64,000 nucleotides of DNA from Clostridium beijerinckii. GTDB lineage: Bacteria; Bacillota; Clostridia; Clostridiales; Clostridiaceae. A model generated the notes under the pieces. It saw only the letters and a list, made by a program, of their open reading frames with translations, had not been told where the DNA came from and searched no databases. The DNA lies in the NCBI GenBank assembly GCA_003129525.1, contig CP029329.1:3332501-3396500 (forward strand), in the 5' to 3' direction. Position 1 is the first letter of the stretch, and every line of letters begins with the position of its first letter. The position numbers and the translations under genes are program-made. Shown piece after piece: positions 15,317-24,975 of this stretch.

Positions 15317-16467
15317 TACTCCATTCCCCCATAAGTCACTCTTATATTTTCAACTTTTGCAATTTCATCTTCTTCTATGACTTTGTGCACTGGTGAAGTA
15401 ACTTCAATTCGCCTCACTCCTGAAATTTTTCTATCATTAACTTCATATGTTGCTGAATTTTGAATCTGATATTTTAATTCGTCTGGATTTATTGATTTAC
15501 CTATTTCACTTTGCTGCCATTTAATAAATTCTCTTATAGCTCCATTACTAAAATCTAGATTATCTCCTTCAATAGCTTTTCTCCATTTACCTTCGCTAGT
15601 TACAAAGTTTTTGTCTAAGTAATACGTCAATTCAATATCATAATTACTAACTGTTGGAGTTCCTACTTCAACTTTATCTGTAAGTGGTCTTCTATCTTTA
15701 GGTGAACATTGCTCATATACCTTATCTAATATCTCTTGCGAAGGTATTTCCCCATCATCTACTACAACAAATATCTTAACCACTCCTGGAGTTGGTGATG
15801 TTACTTTGATTCCTGAAATAGAATTGTCAGCTGAATATGCAAAATATTCATAAGCTCCATCTGGGCCTGCTGTGCTTTTACTTTCCATTGATAACCTGGA
15901 TCTTTCCCTGTATGATTTATCATCTTCAATATCTGAGCCTGACTTAGATACTTCAGTATTATATATTTCTGATACATAGGCTATAGGATCAACAATATGA
16001 TTAATTTTACCTATTTCAAATCCATTATATTTTTCACCAGTTGATGCAGCTATAAGAATAATATTTGCTTCCAAAGTCCCTTTAAGAACAATGACATCAT
16101 CCCTAATCTTAAACATTGTCATTCCATCTGGGGTTACTTTTGTTCCAGCTTTTATAAGAATATCCTCATTTTGAGCAGTAGATAACTTTACCTTTCCACT
16201 ACAAAATGAATATGTTGCTTGTAATCTACTTGTACTATGATAATCTTTAGCAATGGCATCAAGCTTTTCATCTCTTGCACTCTTTAATAAATTTTGATTT
16301 GCAGTATCATTGATTTTATTTGCCATCCCTACAACTATTGGCATTAATGATCTCAAAAAAAGCTTTCTTTCATCACCATCATGTAATGTCTGTCCCAATT
16401 CTGTTTCAACAGTATTTAACATGTCATTAAATATAGTCTCAGGATTAATGTCTACAAAGTTAATCAA
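15316..16467 (-). CDS. Baseplate assembly protein J
   Basis: 383 aa with the baseplate-J features: an N-terminal helical part, the GTKVTPDGMTMFKIRDDV-type beta segment, and YRERSRLSMES/STAGPDGAYEYFAYSAD in the middle. It forms the wedge of the contractile-tail baseplate. Its start overlaps the gp25-like gene by 8 bases. Confidence 0.92.
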   Translation of the reverse strand: MINFVDINPETIFNDMLNTVETELGQTLHDGDERKLFLRSLMPIVVGMANKINDTANQNLLKSARDEKLDAIAKDYHSTSRLQATYSFCSGKVKLSTAQNEDILIKAGTKVTPDGMTMFKIRDDVIVLKGTLEANIILIAASTGEKYNGFEIGKINHIVDPIAYVSEIYNTEVSKSGSDIEDDKSYRERSRLSMESKSTAGPDGAYEYFAYSADNSISGIKVTSPTPGVVKIFVVVDDGEIPSQEILDKVYEQCSPKDRRPLTDKVEVGTPTVSNYDIELTYYLDKNFVTSEGKWRKAIEGDNLDFSNGAIREFIKWQQSEIGKSINPDELKYQIQNSATYEVNDRKISGVRRIEVTSPVHKVIEEDEIAKVENIRVTYGGME

Positions 16468-16783
16468 TTGTCACCACCACCTTTATTATTGGAATTTTAA
16501 TATTTTCATTATCTTCACTTTGCTTATATTCAATTTCTACGCTTTTAACATTTGCCCTTGTCTCATAGCTATTTATTAGATCATAAGTTTCTTCAATAAG
16601 AGCTGCTTTATTTTTCTCAAAAACTCCATCCAAATTTTTAGGATTCCTACCCATTAGACGATCATAAGGCACTTCATATTTGATTGTACTAAGGATATTA
16701 TTAATGTTTTGGAGTATTCTTTCATCTCCTTTAGCATTCCAATTAATTAACCCTGTATTATTTGAATCCACTGTATACTCCAT
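16460..16783 (-). CDS. Baseplate protein W / gp25-like
   Basis: 107 aa. Contains LSTIKYEVPYDRLMGRNP and ends in beta strands (IPIIKVVVTID); gp25/W proteins nucleate sheath assembly on the baseplate. Order V-W-J-I agrees with P2-like phages. Confidence 0.85.
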   Translation of the reverse strand: MEYTVDSNNTGLINWNAKGDERILQNINNILSTIKYEVPYDRLMGRNPKNLDGVFEKNKAALIEETYDLINSYETRANVKSVEIEYKQSEDNENIKIPIIKVVVTID

Positions 16784-16785
16784 AG

Positions 16786-17325
16786 TTATCCTCCGAAAAT
16801 TTCACTTTCTAAATCATCAACTTTTGCACTATCTTCATCTGACATTTCACTAGTTGAAGAACTACTTTTTTTATTTGATGTCTTAGCCTTTTTTGTTGTA
16901 CTTGAAGTTCCTTCTTCTTTTTTAACGCCTGCTCTTACGTATTCTTTAAAAGTTAATTTCATTGTACTTTTAACTAGTTTTCCAGGTGACACATAATTAT
17001 TATCAGTCAAACTAACACCAGTTAATAGAAATTGATTACTTGAAACAGGCTTATCTCCAAGAAAAAGCATATATGGAATTCCTGCTTCACAAATGATCTT
17101 CCAATCATTAATTTCTGTTTCAACATCAATAGTATTAGATTGTCTTAATTTAACATTGATACTTACAGGTTCAAGATTTATCCCTTTTATATAGGTTGAA
17201 GGTTTACTCCCTTCAACTTCTTGATCTTCTACATTAAGTGAAATATCTCTAGTGAATTCATCAAATGTATATATCTTATTTTGACTTACTTCAAAAAACT
17301 TATTACTAAAACTACCTAACGACAT
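16786..17325 (-). CDS. Tail/baseplate hub protein (gpU-like), tentative
   Basis: 179 aa. The N-terminal 130 residues are beta-rich (SLGSFSNKFFEVSQNKIYTF) and the last 45 are Ser/Lys/Glu-rich (SSTTKKAKTSNKKSSSSTS), probably disordered. Position between the spike-like gene and gp25 suggests a hub or tail-terminus component. Family assignment by context and length only. Confidence 0.55.
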   Translation of the reverse strand: MSLGSFSNKFFEVSQNKIYTFDEFTRDISLNVEDQEVEGSKPSTYIKGINLEPVSINVKLRQSNTIDVETEINDWKIICEAGIPYMLFLGDKPVSSNQFLLTGVSLTDNNYVSPGKLVKSTMKLTFKEYVRAGVKKEEGTSSTTKKAKTSNKKSSSSTSEMSDEDSAKVDDLESEIFGG

Positions 17326-17329
17326 TTAA

Positions 17330-17533
17330 TCACCTCATTCTTGCCATAATAACACCACTTTTTAAATCATTATTATAAAAACAAACTAAAACTTCTTCAC
17401 CTACATTAAAATCAATCATATTTACGTGGCTTGCTATTTGTAATTCATATGAAACACTGTCATCTAATTCTGGGAACTTTACTCTTGCAGTGGTTGTGCC
17501 AATTGTAGACACAATCCCTTTTCTATTCATCAA
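17330..17533 (-). CDS. Small baseplate hub/spike protein (gpV-like OB fold)
   Basis: 67 aa, all beta (GIVSTIGTTTARVKFPELDD, then EVLVCFYNN). Size and pattern match the OB-fold-only spike proteins that follow gpD in Firmicute contractile phages. Start overlaps the gpD stop by 4 bases. Confidence 0.65.
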   Translation of the reverse strand: MMNRKGIVSTIGTTTARVKFPELDDSVSYELQIASHVNMIDFNVGEEVLVCFYNNDLKSGVIMARMR

Positions 17534-18453
17534 TATACCTCCGATATTTTTCTAACTGATACTCTTGATTTACCAGCTATTAAATCATGAATGATATTTT
17601 CAATAATGTACTTTCCATTAAAACTATCCAAGCTTTCAATTTTGATTACATTTCCTGCTGCAATTGATGTATTTTTATTTATAGTGAATATACCTACCGT
17701 TTCATTTTTATTCAATGAATTTATAATATTCTTTGCAAATCTATTTGCTTCACCTATAGAGCTAATAGGCATATCTGTGATTTTGATTATATCTCCATTT
17801 GATTTATCTGATATATAGCTGCCTTTTATAAGTGTTTTAGAAAATGAAATTATTTCACAACCACCATATATATTATTTGATGTACATTTAAAATCATATT
17901 TACCTATAAAAAAAGATGGATCTAATACTAAAACCTCCTTTTGTTTTTTCAAAAATTCTTCTGAAACAATTAATGCTTTTCCATTGCTAATTTTTAAATT
18001 ATATCCTTCGACCATACACCTATAGTTTAAGAATTCTATATTATTTTTTTGAACTTGGTCTACTCTTAAATATTGAAATTCATTAACTCCATAGGTCTCT
18101 AATTTTATTCCCAGTTCTTCAGTAAGATCTTTTGCTAAATCTAAGAATTTTACATTTTCCCAGGTTCGTGTCTTTTTTGTTTTGAAGCTTTTCTTTATTG
18201 AAATAGCATTAACATCATAAGAACCATTGCTACATCCAAAACCATCAACATACATAATTCCTGTGCTAAATGGATCTTCTATAATTTCTATTGTATGATT
18301 TTTAGTAAAATCCCATTTTCTACATTCATTCTTTATATCTGCAAATGAAATGGCAAGACTATCAGCCTTGCCTCCCATGCTATCATTAATTCTACAACCC
18401 GATACTTGAAGATTAATTTCAGTACCTTCATAGACAACTTTAATATTGACCAC
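17530..18453 (-). CDS. Tail hub protein, late control D (gpD/gp27 type)
   Basis: 307 aa, matching phage late-control gene D proteins: DSMGGKADSLAISFADI near the N-terminus, a central LysM-like pattern region, and a C-terminal SRVSVRKISEVY. It forms the trimeric hub beneath the tube. Despite the historic name it is a structural protein. Confidence 0.85.
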   Translation of the reverse strand: MVNIKVVYEGTEINLQVSGCRINDSMGGKADSLAISFADIKNECRKWDFTKNHTIEIIEDPFSTGIMYVDGFGCSNGSYDVNAISIKKSFKTKKTRTWENVKFLDLAKDLTEELGIKLETYGVNEFQYLRVDQVQKNNIEFLNYRCMVEGYNLKISNGKALIVSEEFLKKQKEVLVLDPSFFIGKYDFKCTSNNIYGGCEIISFSKTLIKGSYISDKSNGDIIKITDMPISSIGEANRFAKNIINSLNKNETVGIFTINKNTSIAAGNVIKIESLDSFNGKYIIENIIHDLIAGKSRVSVRKISEVY

Positions 18454-18666
18454 CTACCTTTTCCATGGTGGAAGTGTTGAAGTATTTTTAATATTTATTT
18501 CAGGTATCTTAATTTTTACTCCATACTCAAAAATCAAAGTGCTTATTAGATCTGGGTTAAGTTGCATAATGAATACGGAATATTTCTCTTCTCCATAAAA
18601 ATCAAGAGCAATACTGTCAAAAGTATCACCCTCATTTGTTGTATATATTGAATATATTCTAGCCAA
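18454..18666 (-). CDS. Tail protein X (LysM-like)
   Basis: 70 aa from a TTG at 18664-18666 (MARIYSIYTTNEGDTFD), 6 bases after GAGAGGG and overlapping the tape-measure stop by 8 bases; gpX proteins characteristically begin this way. An in-frame ATG at 18685-18687 would add 7 residues but lacks a good ribosome site. It has a LysM-type fold (GDTFDSIALDFYG) and ends PPWKR. gpX helps link hub and tube. Confidence 0.8.
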   Translation of the reverse strand: MARIYSIYTTNEGDTFDSIALDFYGEEKYSVFIMQLNPDLISTLIFEYGVKIKIPEINIKNTSTLPPWKR

Positions 18667-20731
18667 AAGCAACCCTCTCTTCATCATTTAATACTTCTCG
18701 AACCATGGCTTTAAATTCTTCAAAACTTTGTTTTAATTGGTTAATTGTTTCAACATCAACACTACCTGATATTTGAGGTGAAAAAATAAATGTTGGAGAA
18801 CTATTACTTTTGTTGCCATCCCATCCAATAGTGGCTGCTGTTTTCTCCAGTAACGATATACTTCTTGGATTATTCCTTTTAAGTGGAATTGCAGCTTCTG
18901 GGCCTGCTTCACCGAAAATAGAAGGAACATTTGTAAAACCACCCTTTGCAAACATTGGAATAGTAGGGATATTAACTCCAAAATGTTTTCCTCCCATTCC
19001 TGGTATCCAATCGGGAACATCAATTTGAATATTGCTATTAATTGAACTTATTGCTGCATTTATTAGACCTATAACTGCGTTAAGTGGAGCTTTCATTACA
19101 GTTCCTATTCCGTTCATTAAACCTGAGAATATTTGAATTATTCCAGACCAAGCTAATGACCAATCTCCTGCAAATACTCCACTTACAAAATCAATAACTC
19201 CACTAAATACTAATTTAATAGAATTCCATATACCACCAATAATAAAGAAGAAACTATTTAATATTGCTCCTAATGCTCCAAAAGATGTAGTCCAATCAGT
19301 TTGCATAGCTGTAGTAAGCCATATACCAAAAGATTGTATCCCTGATTTTATACTTTGCCACATATAAATAAAGAAATTTCTAAAACCTTCACATTTATTC
19401 CAAAGCAATACGAATATTGCAATTAATGCTACTATACCTATGATAAATAAAGTTATAGGATTTGCACTCATTGCGGCATTTAATGCCCATTGTGCTGCTG
19501 TCTGTGCTCCTGTAGCTACTGTAGATGCCCCTTTTACTATTGCATCTTTTGCATAGAGTGCATTAAGATATAACGTCTCAAGTTTATCCTTTGCTTTAGC
19601 AATGCTTAAAGCAGTATATCCTGATTTAAGTATAAGTAATGACTTATGAACACTGCTAATAGCTTGAATTCCTGAACTTACTGTGCTTATAACTTTCCAT
19701 CCTATAAAAGCTCTCCCAATAAATTGTGCTATCTGCATTATTTGTGGCCCATTCTCTTGGACATAATTAAAAAGACTTTGTATTTTAGGCCATACAAAAT
19801 CAGCACCTTCAACAACATTCTGGACAAATCCTGTGAATTTATCTGCCATAATATCAAAAGTCCCATCTGCTTGCATCTGTGTTAATTTATCTGTAAATCC
19901 AGTGAGCTTTTCTTTTAATACATCAAAAGCTGACCCATCTATTATTTCACCTGTTTCACTTATACCAGCAATTCTAGAAAGTCCACTTTTAGCAATTCCA
20001 GATACAGTCGACATCAATCCACCATACGTTTTAGATTGAATATCCATAGCTCCTGAATATCTCTCCTTCATAAGTGAAAATAAAGTAGCATTAAAAGCTT
20101 TCTGATTTGTAATTTGTCCTTTATTATTAACAATTTCTATTCCCGCTAAATTTTTTGCACCTTGGGCCACTATCATATCTTTTGTTATACCAAATTCCTT
20201 TAGTCTTTCAAGCTCTCCAGTTTGAGCATCGGCAACAGCTTCTGTTGCTTGATCTATTGATTTTCCCATGGCAGCTGCCATATCCCCAGTTAGTGGTAAT
20301 ACCTTCTGAGCTTCAAGTCCATAACTTGTAAGCTTAACAGTTGCATCGACTATTTCTCCTGTTTCAAAAGGAGTTTTATTAGCATACTCATTCGCCCATG
20401 CAAAAGTTTGTGCTGCTTTAGTATTGTCTTTCATTACAATATTTAAAGTATTTCTATACTGCTCTAGGCTTGAAGCCTGATCTAACATAACTCCACCTAT
20501 TTTAGTTCCTGCTGCTGCAATACCACCAGTAACAAGTGCTGCTTTTATTTTTGCCTGAGTATTGCTAAATTGTTGACCAGCATAACTAGAAACGGCTGCT
20601 GTCTTAGAATTTACTTGAGCAAGCGTTGCTGATGTCTTGCTTGCGTATTGAGAAACCGATGAAAATACCTTTTGTAGGCTTGGACTTAGTATTCCACCAA
20701 TTGCAATGTTAGTTTGCATGGTTGTAGCCAT
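18659..20731 (-). CDS. Tail tape measure protein
   Basis: 690 aa from ATG 20729-20731 (MATTMQTN), which follows AGAGGTGA; a longer frame to 20794 overlaps the frameshift extension and is less likely. The N-terminus is helical (YASKTSATLAQVNSKTAAV). Several hydrophobic stretches lie in the middle (NPITLFIIGIVALIAIFVLL). The C-terminus has FAKGGFTNVPSIFGEAGPEA, typical of these proteins. It sets tail length and enters the cell during DNA injection. Confidence 0.92.
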   Translation of the reverse strand: MATTMQTNIAIGGILSPSLQKVFSSVSQYASKTSATLAQVNSKTAAVSSYAGQQFSNTQAKIKAALVTGGIAAAGTKIGGVMLDQASSLEQYRNTLNIVMKDNTKAAQTFAWANEYANKTPFETGEIVDATVKLTSYGLEAQKVLPLTGDMAAAMGKSIDQATEAVADAQTGELERLKEFGITKDMIVAQGAKNLAGIEIVNNKGQITNQKAFNATLFSLMKERYSGAMDIQSKTYGGLMSTVSGIAKSGLSRIAGISETGEIIDGSAFDVLKEKLTGFTDKLTQMQADGTFDIMADKFTGFVQNVVEGADFVWPKIQSLFNYVQENGPQIMQIAQFIGRAFIGWKVISTVSSGIQAISSVHKSLLILKSGYTALSIAKAKDKLETLYLNALYAKDAIVKGASTVATGAQTAAQWALNAAMSANPITLFIIGIVALIAIFVLLWNKCEGFRNFFIYMWQSIKSGIQSFGIWLTTAMQTDWTTSFGALGAILNSFFFIIGGIWNSIKLVFSGVIDFVSGVFAGDWSLAWSGIIQIFSGLMNGIGTVMKAPLNAVIGLINAAISSINSNIQIDVPDWIPGMGGKHFGVNIPTIPMFAKGGFTNVPSIFGEAGPEAAIPLKRNNPRSISLLEKTAATIGWDGNKSNSSPTFIFSPQISGSVDVETINQLKQSFEEFKAMVREVLNDEERVAFG

Positions 20732-20735
20732 AACA

Positions 20736-21250
20736 TCACCTCTTTCCCTTATCAGACATTTTCTTGTATTCTTCATTTCTTCTATCTGATTCATCAGCTA
20801 AAGCTTCATAATACTCGAATAAATCTAGTAAAGGCATTTCATAACAATCTTTTCTTGAATTAGATGTTTCAAGTGTGATTTGTGCTACAATTTCTTTTAA
20901 TTGTTTTCTTCTTGGTTTCCAGCCAAGCCTTGTATAAAAAAATCTCTTGCAACCGATGCTGCTTTGCTATAATCAGACATTGTAAATCTTTTTACATCTG
21001 CATAGTCAAGATCTGCTGCTTCTGCGAACATTCTGGCTCCTATTACTGGATCTAATTCATAAGAAGCAGAAACCATATAACCACTCTTAGTTGATGCTTT
21101 GAATACATTTTCTATATTCTCCCCACTTAATTTATCAAAATCGTATGGAATTTTTGTTTTCTCTTCCCCATCGATAAATACTGGTTTCTTTAAGATTAAT
21201 ATATTTTCCTCTATGCTTTCTTTAACTAAAACAGTTTTTTTATCATTCAT
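20736..21250 (-). CDS. Frameshifted tail assembly chaperone (E-E' product)
   Basis: Starting as the 20897-21250 gene, ribosomes can slip -1 at T TTT TTT (plus-strand A7, 20936-20942) in the codons GAT-TTT-TTT. They then read YTRLGWKPRRKQLKEIVAQ and continue to a TGA at 20736-20738, just before the tape-measure start. LGW is typical of the extension of these chaperones. Long-tailed phages make both forms to chaperone the tape measure. The frameshift itself is inferred from the slippery site and the open second frame. Confidence 0.8.
20897..21250 (-). CDS. Tail assembly chaperone, short form (gpE-like)
   Basis: 117 aa. Helical C-terminus DLDYADVKRFTMSDYSKAASVARDF; contains EKTKIPYDFDKLSGENIE, typical of gpE-like chaperones. 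Lies between the tube and tape measure genes as expected. The short form stops at TAA 20897-20899. Confidence 0.85.
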   Translation of the reverse strand: MNDKKTVLVKESIEENILILKKPVFIDGEEKTKIPYDFDKLSGENIENVFKASTKSGYMVSASYELDPVIGARMFAEAADLDYADVKRFTMSDYSKAASVARDFFIQGLAGNQEENN

Positions 21251-21266
21251 TAATTTTCCTCCTAAA

Positions 21267-21299
21267 ATTAAAAGACCAGAAAAAGTTTTCTGATCTTCT
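21267..21299 (-). terminator. Terminator after the tail tube gene
   Basis: Minus-strand hairpin AAGATCAGAAAA/TTCTGGTCTT followed by TTAATTTT. It may reduce transcription into the chaperone relative to the abundant tube and sheath. Confidence 0.6.
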
Positions 21300-21317
21300 T
21301 GTATATTCTATATTTCT

Positions 21318-21830
21318 CTAAAGATTTGTCGTTACATTTGCTAATTGATTTATACCATTTATTGAATAGATTCCATTTAATTTATCAATATTCAATATTT
21401 CTTTGCCTGCCACAATTCTCTTGTATGCTGTAACTTCATATGAAACACTTCCATCCTGTGCTGAACCTGATTCAAGCTTTCCTTCATCAAACTTCTTAGT
21501 AATTACTTTCAAGAAAGCTTTATGAGCAATGGTACCTACTTTCCCAGTTGAAGGATCAAGTACATCAGTAACCCACCTATATTCTAATTCATTTGTAGAA
21601 ATCAAAGTACCATATTGTTCATTGGTGACTCTAAGGCTTAATTCAGTTTCCATTGAACCAATTTGCCCCAAAGTAGGTACATCTATTTCTCCAATTATCC
21701 CTGAACCCTTTATCGTATCTGTTAGCATTTCAACAGAAGGCAATGTTACTGAAGTTGTATCTCCCATTTTTGTCGCTTTACCACTATCCCTAGTATAAAC
21801 ACTATAATCTATAACCTTATTTGATATCAT
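21318..21830 (-). CDS. Major tail tube protein (FII of P2 type)
   Basis: 170 aa, the normal length. Recognisable segments: VIDYSVYTRDSGKATKMGD, VTLPSVEMLTDTIKGSGI and GSVSYEVTAYKRIVAGKEI. It forms the inner tube of the contractile tail. Its start overlaps the sheath stop by one base. Confidence 0.92.
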   Translation of the reverse strand: MISNKVIDYSVYTRDSGKATKMGDTTSVTLPSVEMLTDTIKGSGIIGEIDVPTLGQIGSMETELSLRVTNEQYGTLISTNELEYRWVTDVLDPSTGKVGTIAHKAFLKVITKKFDEGKLESGSAQDGSVSYEVTAYKRIVAGKEILNIDKLNGIYSINGINQLANVTTNL

Positions 21831-23254
21831 TATTCATCACCCCCGTATATATTCTCAATACCTTTTGAAGTATACTGAACCATTTGAGTAATTGACTTAG
21901 CCAATGGGGTATTAGTTACTAATGTATTAAATGTAAAATCTCCTGATATAATATCTGATATTGGATTATTTGCTTGATCAAACCTGATTTCTCCAAAAAG
22001 CAATTTACCGCTACTAACATATGCATTCAATATCATCTGTTCTGAATTTATAAGAGCATCAACGTCATGCCTTGTCATTGGCGAATCGATTATATCTCCA
22101 TTTCTTAATTGAAAATCATTTAAAAGATGCTTATTCATCATTATATTAATATCAAAGATTTCTTCTGGTTTATTTGTAATTCCATATTCATAGTTACCCA
22201 TATGTGGCCCCCATAAAACATATCTGCCACCAGAATATATTGAAGTTGTAACTCCTTTTTCATTTAACTCATTAGCTCTGCTTTGACTAAGTTTTATTTT
22301 GTGTCCATTTGAAACTAAACCACTTATATCAATTGTTTTGTTTGATGAAGTTTCGAAAGGAATATTTTCATTTTTAACGTCAGTCTGTAATTTGGCTACA
22401 ATAGCACAAATAGATAACCATATTTCTTTTCCTGCAACAATTCCTTTTGGCCAACAAGGTTTTTCATAATTGGAATTATAGTTATTTTCTTTCTTCCACA
22501 CTAAGGCCTGTTCTAATGTAGTTGCTACATCAGAATCTATGTCATTAAAACATATTGCCTCCCACTTATCAGAAATCTTACTTGTTGAAGCAACTAATGC
22601 TTGCTCTACTTTCGGAATTTGACTATAACCTGGTGAAGCTATAAGAGACGGTACTAAATTTAATTCTTCATATACATCTGCTATGGCTCTTATACCTGTC
22701 CTTTCTTCTGTTCCACTATTATAACTACCAATTATATCAGTTTCAGTTGTCCCCTCTGGGAACATACTCTTATAACTTACTGTTACGCTTTCACCTAGAT
22801 CATCTCCTCTTATTTTTAAATATCCTTCATCAGTATATTCAAGAGTATAATCATCACCCAACACTTTATCTTGAATTATCACGGAATCAATAACAATGTG
22901 TTCGTCAAGAACACCTTCTCCATTTATTATAATTACAGATTGATTTGTTTTAGCTGTTCCTTTTGAAGGATCTAATACATTTATAACTACTATCGGGCCT
23001 ATTGCTTTGATTTTATTTTGAAAGTGAGCATAAACCACAGCAGACAATGAAAATTCATCGAAATCATCACTATCTTTATACCCAAGTTTTGTTTCAGCTT
23101 CTTGCAGGCTTCTTATGAGTTGTGGTTTATTAACAACTCTATCTCTTACTCTGTGTACTGGAGCAACACCAACATATACTGGAACATTTTTAGTGTTCGT
23201 TATAGTTTCTGTGCTAGAAATTAGCCCACCATAAATACCATGTTTGTATCCCAT
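21830..23254 (-). CDS. Tail sheath protein
   Basis: 474 aa. N-terminal HGIYGGLISSTETITNTKN and NVPVYVGVAPVHR; C-terminal NTPLAKSITQMVQYTSKGIE. The sheath contracts to drive the tube through the envelope. It confirms a contractile-tailed (myovirus-morphology) phage. Confidence 0.93.
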   Translation of the reverse strand: MGYKHGIYGGLISSTETITNTKNVPVYVGVAPVHRVRDRVVNKPQLIRSLQEAETKLGYKDSDDFDEFSLSAVVYAHFQNKIKAIGPIVVINVLDPSKGTAKTNQSVIIINGEGVLDEHIVIDSVIIQDKVLGDDYTLEYTDEGYLKIRGDDLGESVTVSYKSMFPEGTTETDIIGSYNSGTEERTGIRAIADVYEELNLVPSLIASPGYSQIPKVEQALVASTSKISDKWEAICFNDIDSDVATTLEQALVWKKENNYNSNYEKPCWPKGIVAGKEIWLSICAIVAKLQTDVKNENIPFETSSNKTIDISGLVSNGHKIKLSQSRANELNEKGVTTSIYSGGRYVLWGPHMGNYEYGITNKPEEIFDINIMMNKHLLNDFQLRNGDIIDSPMTRHDVDALINSEQMILNAYVSSGKLLFGEIRFDQANNPISDIISGDFTFNTLVTNTPLAKSITQMVQYTSKGIENIYGGDE

Positions 23255-23269
23255 GTTTTTAACACCACC

Positions 23270-23794
23270 TTATAAAAAATTTAAATTATTTATATTAAAA
23301 GCTAATGGAGCTATGGACACATCGAAACTCAAGTCTGCACTCCAATAAGGATAACTTTGTTCTTTGTCCATGCTCCATTTTATAGGCTTATTAATATTAA
23401 CTTTTTCTAAAATTATTGGATTTTGTGATAATTCCATCCTTATTTTAGTTATCACATTTAATAAATCTACATAACCTAAAACATTAGGAATTATCTTACC
23501 ATCTTCTTTTATTTCTCCTGGATCATAGGTTATTATTTTAAGTCTTATCGATATATCTGCACTTTGATTATCATCAATGCTATCATCTAAGATAACAATT
23601 ATAGCTGGCACATCATAACCATACTCTTCTAAATAATTTTTGGGTGGAACCCAACCTTTATAAACTGCTGGATTTACAAGCTCATACTCACCCTCAACTT
23701 GATTATTTTCAGGTGGTTTCTTTAATTTAAAATGCGCGGCTACATTGCTTTTAAAAAATTCAACAAGTATATTTAACACTTCTATGTCATTCAT
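23270..23794 (-). CDS. Tail/neck protein of unknown family
   Basis: 174 aa. Contains VNPAVYKGWVPPKNYLEEYG and YDVPAIIVILDDSIDDNQSA; beta-rich second half. Position between the Z-like protein and the sheath suggests a tail terminator or neck adaptor, by context only. Confidence 0.6.
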   Translation of the reverse strand: MNDIEVLNILVEFFKSNVAAHFKLKKPPENNQVEGEYELVNPAVYKGWVPPKNYLEEYGYDVPAIIVILDDSIDDNQSADISIRLKIITYDPGEIKEDGKIIPNVLGYVDLLNVITKIRMELSQNPIILEKVNINKPIKWSMDKEQSYPYWSADLSFDVSIAPLAFNINNLNFL

Positions 23795-23795
23795 A

Positions 23796-24419
23796 TTAAC
23801 CTCCTGATTTATTGAGTTTAGATAACCTGTATTCTACTTCATGTTCAATTCTTTTTTGTAGCATACTTTGTGATTCCGTTAAAACTCTTTCGCTAATGTC
23901 ATTGCTAGATATCATTTGAGGTACTGAAAGAGTTCTTAATACTTTTATTGGATATCTTGCAACGCCAACTCTTTGTGCAATCAAAAATATACCTGATGTT
24001 GTTGTCTTTTTTACTCCACGTTTTTTCTTTGGCCCTGACATAGATGCTACAAATGCTCCTGGATGTGTATTAACTGTTTTAGTTCCACCTTTTTTAACTT
24101 GAACTTTAACGCCCCCACCTCTTTTAGCAGCACTTTTTAGATTTCTTTCAAAATGTGCTAGAGTATATCTTCTACCTTCACTGCTTATATATGTCGTTAA
24201 GTTTTGCGTAGTTGCTCTTTTCATTGTCAATGTTTGCTGTACTTCCCCTGACTTAATAGAGTACTTTTTAGTAACCTCTTTTTTTATTTTTGTATTAGCA
24301 AATGTAGCTGTTCTATTTAATGCAGCCACCGTAGCTTTAGGAATTTCTTTAGGAAATGCACTGAGTTTCTTAATTGTCTGCTTCAATCCCTTGTCATCAA
24401 TTTTAATTCCTACACCCAT
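23796..24419 (-). CDS. Minor tail protein Z-like
   Basis: 207 aa, very basic. Patterns AALNRTATFANTKIKKEVTK and GVARYPIKVLRTLSVPQM match the prophage minor tail protein Z family. It acts at the head-tail junction. Follows the FII-like gene by one base. Confidence 0.85.
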   Translation of the reverse strand: MGVGIKIDDKGLKQTIKKLSAFPKEIPKATVAALNRTATFANTKIKKEVTKKYSIKSGEVQQTLTMKRATTQNLTTYISSEGRRYTLAHFERNLKSAAKRGGGVKVQVKKGGTKTVNTHPGAFVASMSGPKKKRGVKKTTTSGIFLIAQRVGVARYPIKVLRTLSVPQMISSNDISERVLTESQSMLQKRIEHEVEYRLSKLNKSGG

Positions 24420-24420
24420 A

Positions 24421-24732
24421 TTAATTCCTTCCTGCCTGAAGAACTACTTCATATACTCCCGAATCAATTTTCACATCGAAAACTGTGTATAAAACTCCAT
24501 CAAAGGTTTGGACAGCACCAGATACAGGCTTTTTTATAATATCCGTCACCTTCACATAGTAAAGAAGATCTGCTTGCAGAATTCCATCATATTCTTTTCT
24601 ATTTCTCTGCTTCAAAACTTCATTATCAATAATTATATTGAGTTTTTGATTGTTGATAATATGCGCTTCTCCAAATTCATCAGGATTAAAGAATATATTT
24701 AAATCAGCTCCTAGCTGCTCCTTAAAATTCAT
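24421..24732 (-). CDS. Head-tail joining protein (lambda FII-like)
   Basis: 103 aa from the ATG at 24730-24732 (MNFKEQLGADLNIFFN), which has GGAGAG upstream; the longer frame to 24780 runs into the previous gene. The N-terminal pattern NIFFNPDEFGEAHIIN is typical of FII-type connectors, which close the head for tail attachment. Confidence 0.8.
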   Translation of the reverse strand: MNFKEQLGADLNIFFNPDEFGEAHIINNQKLNIIIDNEVLKQRNRKEYDGILQADLLYYVKVTDIIKKPVSGAVQTFDGVLYTVFDVKIDSGVYEVVLQAGRN

Positions 24733-24949
24733 AGCAACTCTCCAGCTCTGCAAATTTATTTCTTTTATATTTATTGGCATAGACTTTTTTTAAATCTTGC
24801 TTACTTCTCTTAAACTTATCATCAATTTTTACAGCAACTTTTAAATTGATTAATCTTTCAGCTTCTTCCTTAGTAATGTTAGTTATGATGTCACCTCTTA
24901 CATATTCAGCTTCATCATTAATTATTGTTTTTAAACATTTAATACTCAT
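24722..24949 (-). CDS. Small head-region protein, unknown
   Basis: 75 aa from ATG 24947-24949 (MSIKCLKTIINDEAEYVRGD); a longer frame exists but begins inside the capsid gene. Pattern TNITKEEAERLINLKVAVKI resembles short head-completion proteins of lambda-like clostridial phages. Overlaps the FII-like start by 11 bases. A terminator-like AGGC/GCCT-T7 hairpin (24952-24970) lies between it and the capsid gene. Confidence 0.65.
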   Translation of the reverse strand: MSIKCLKTIINDEAEYVRGDIITNITKEEAERLINLKVAVKIDDKFKRSKQDLKKVYANKYKRNKFAELESCYEF

Positions 24950-24975
24950 AATAAAAAAAGGCCCTAAAGCCTCTA

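Noticed and set aside
20732..20794. Longer tape-measure start at 20794
   Set aside because: The region is the -1 frame of the tail chaperone; ATG 20731 has AGAGGTGA and a typical N-terminus.
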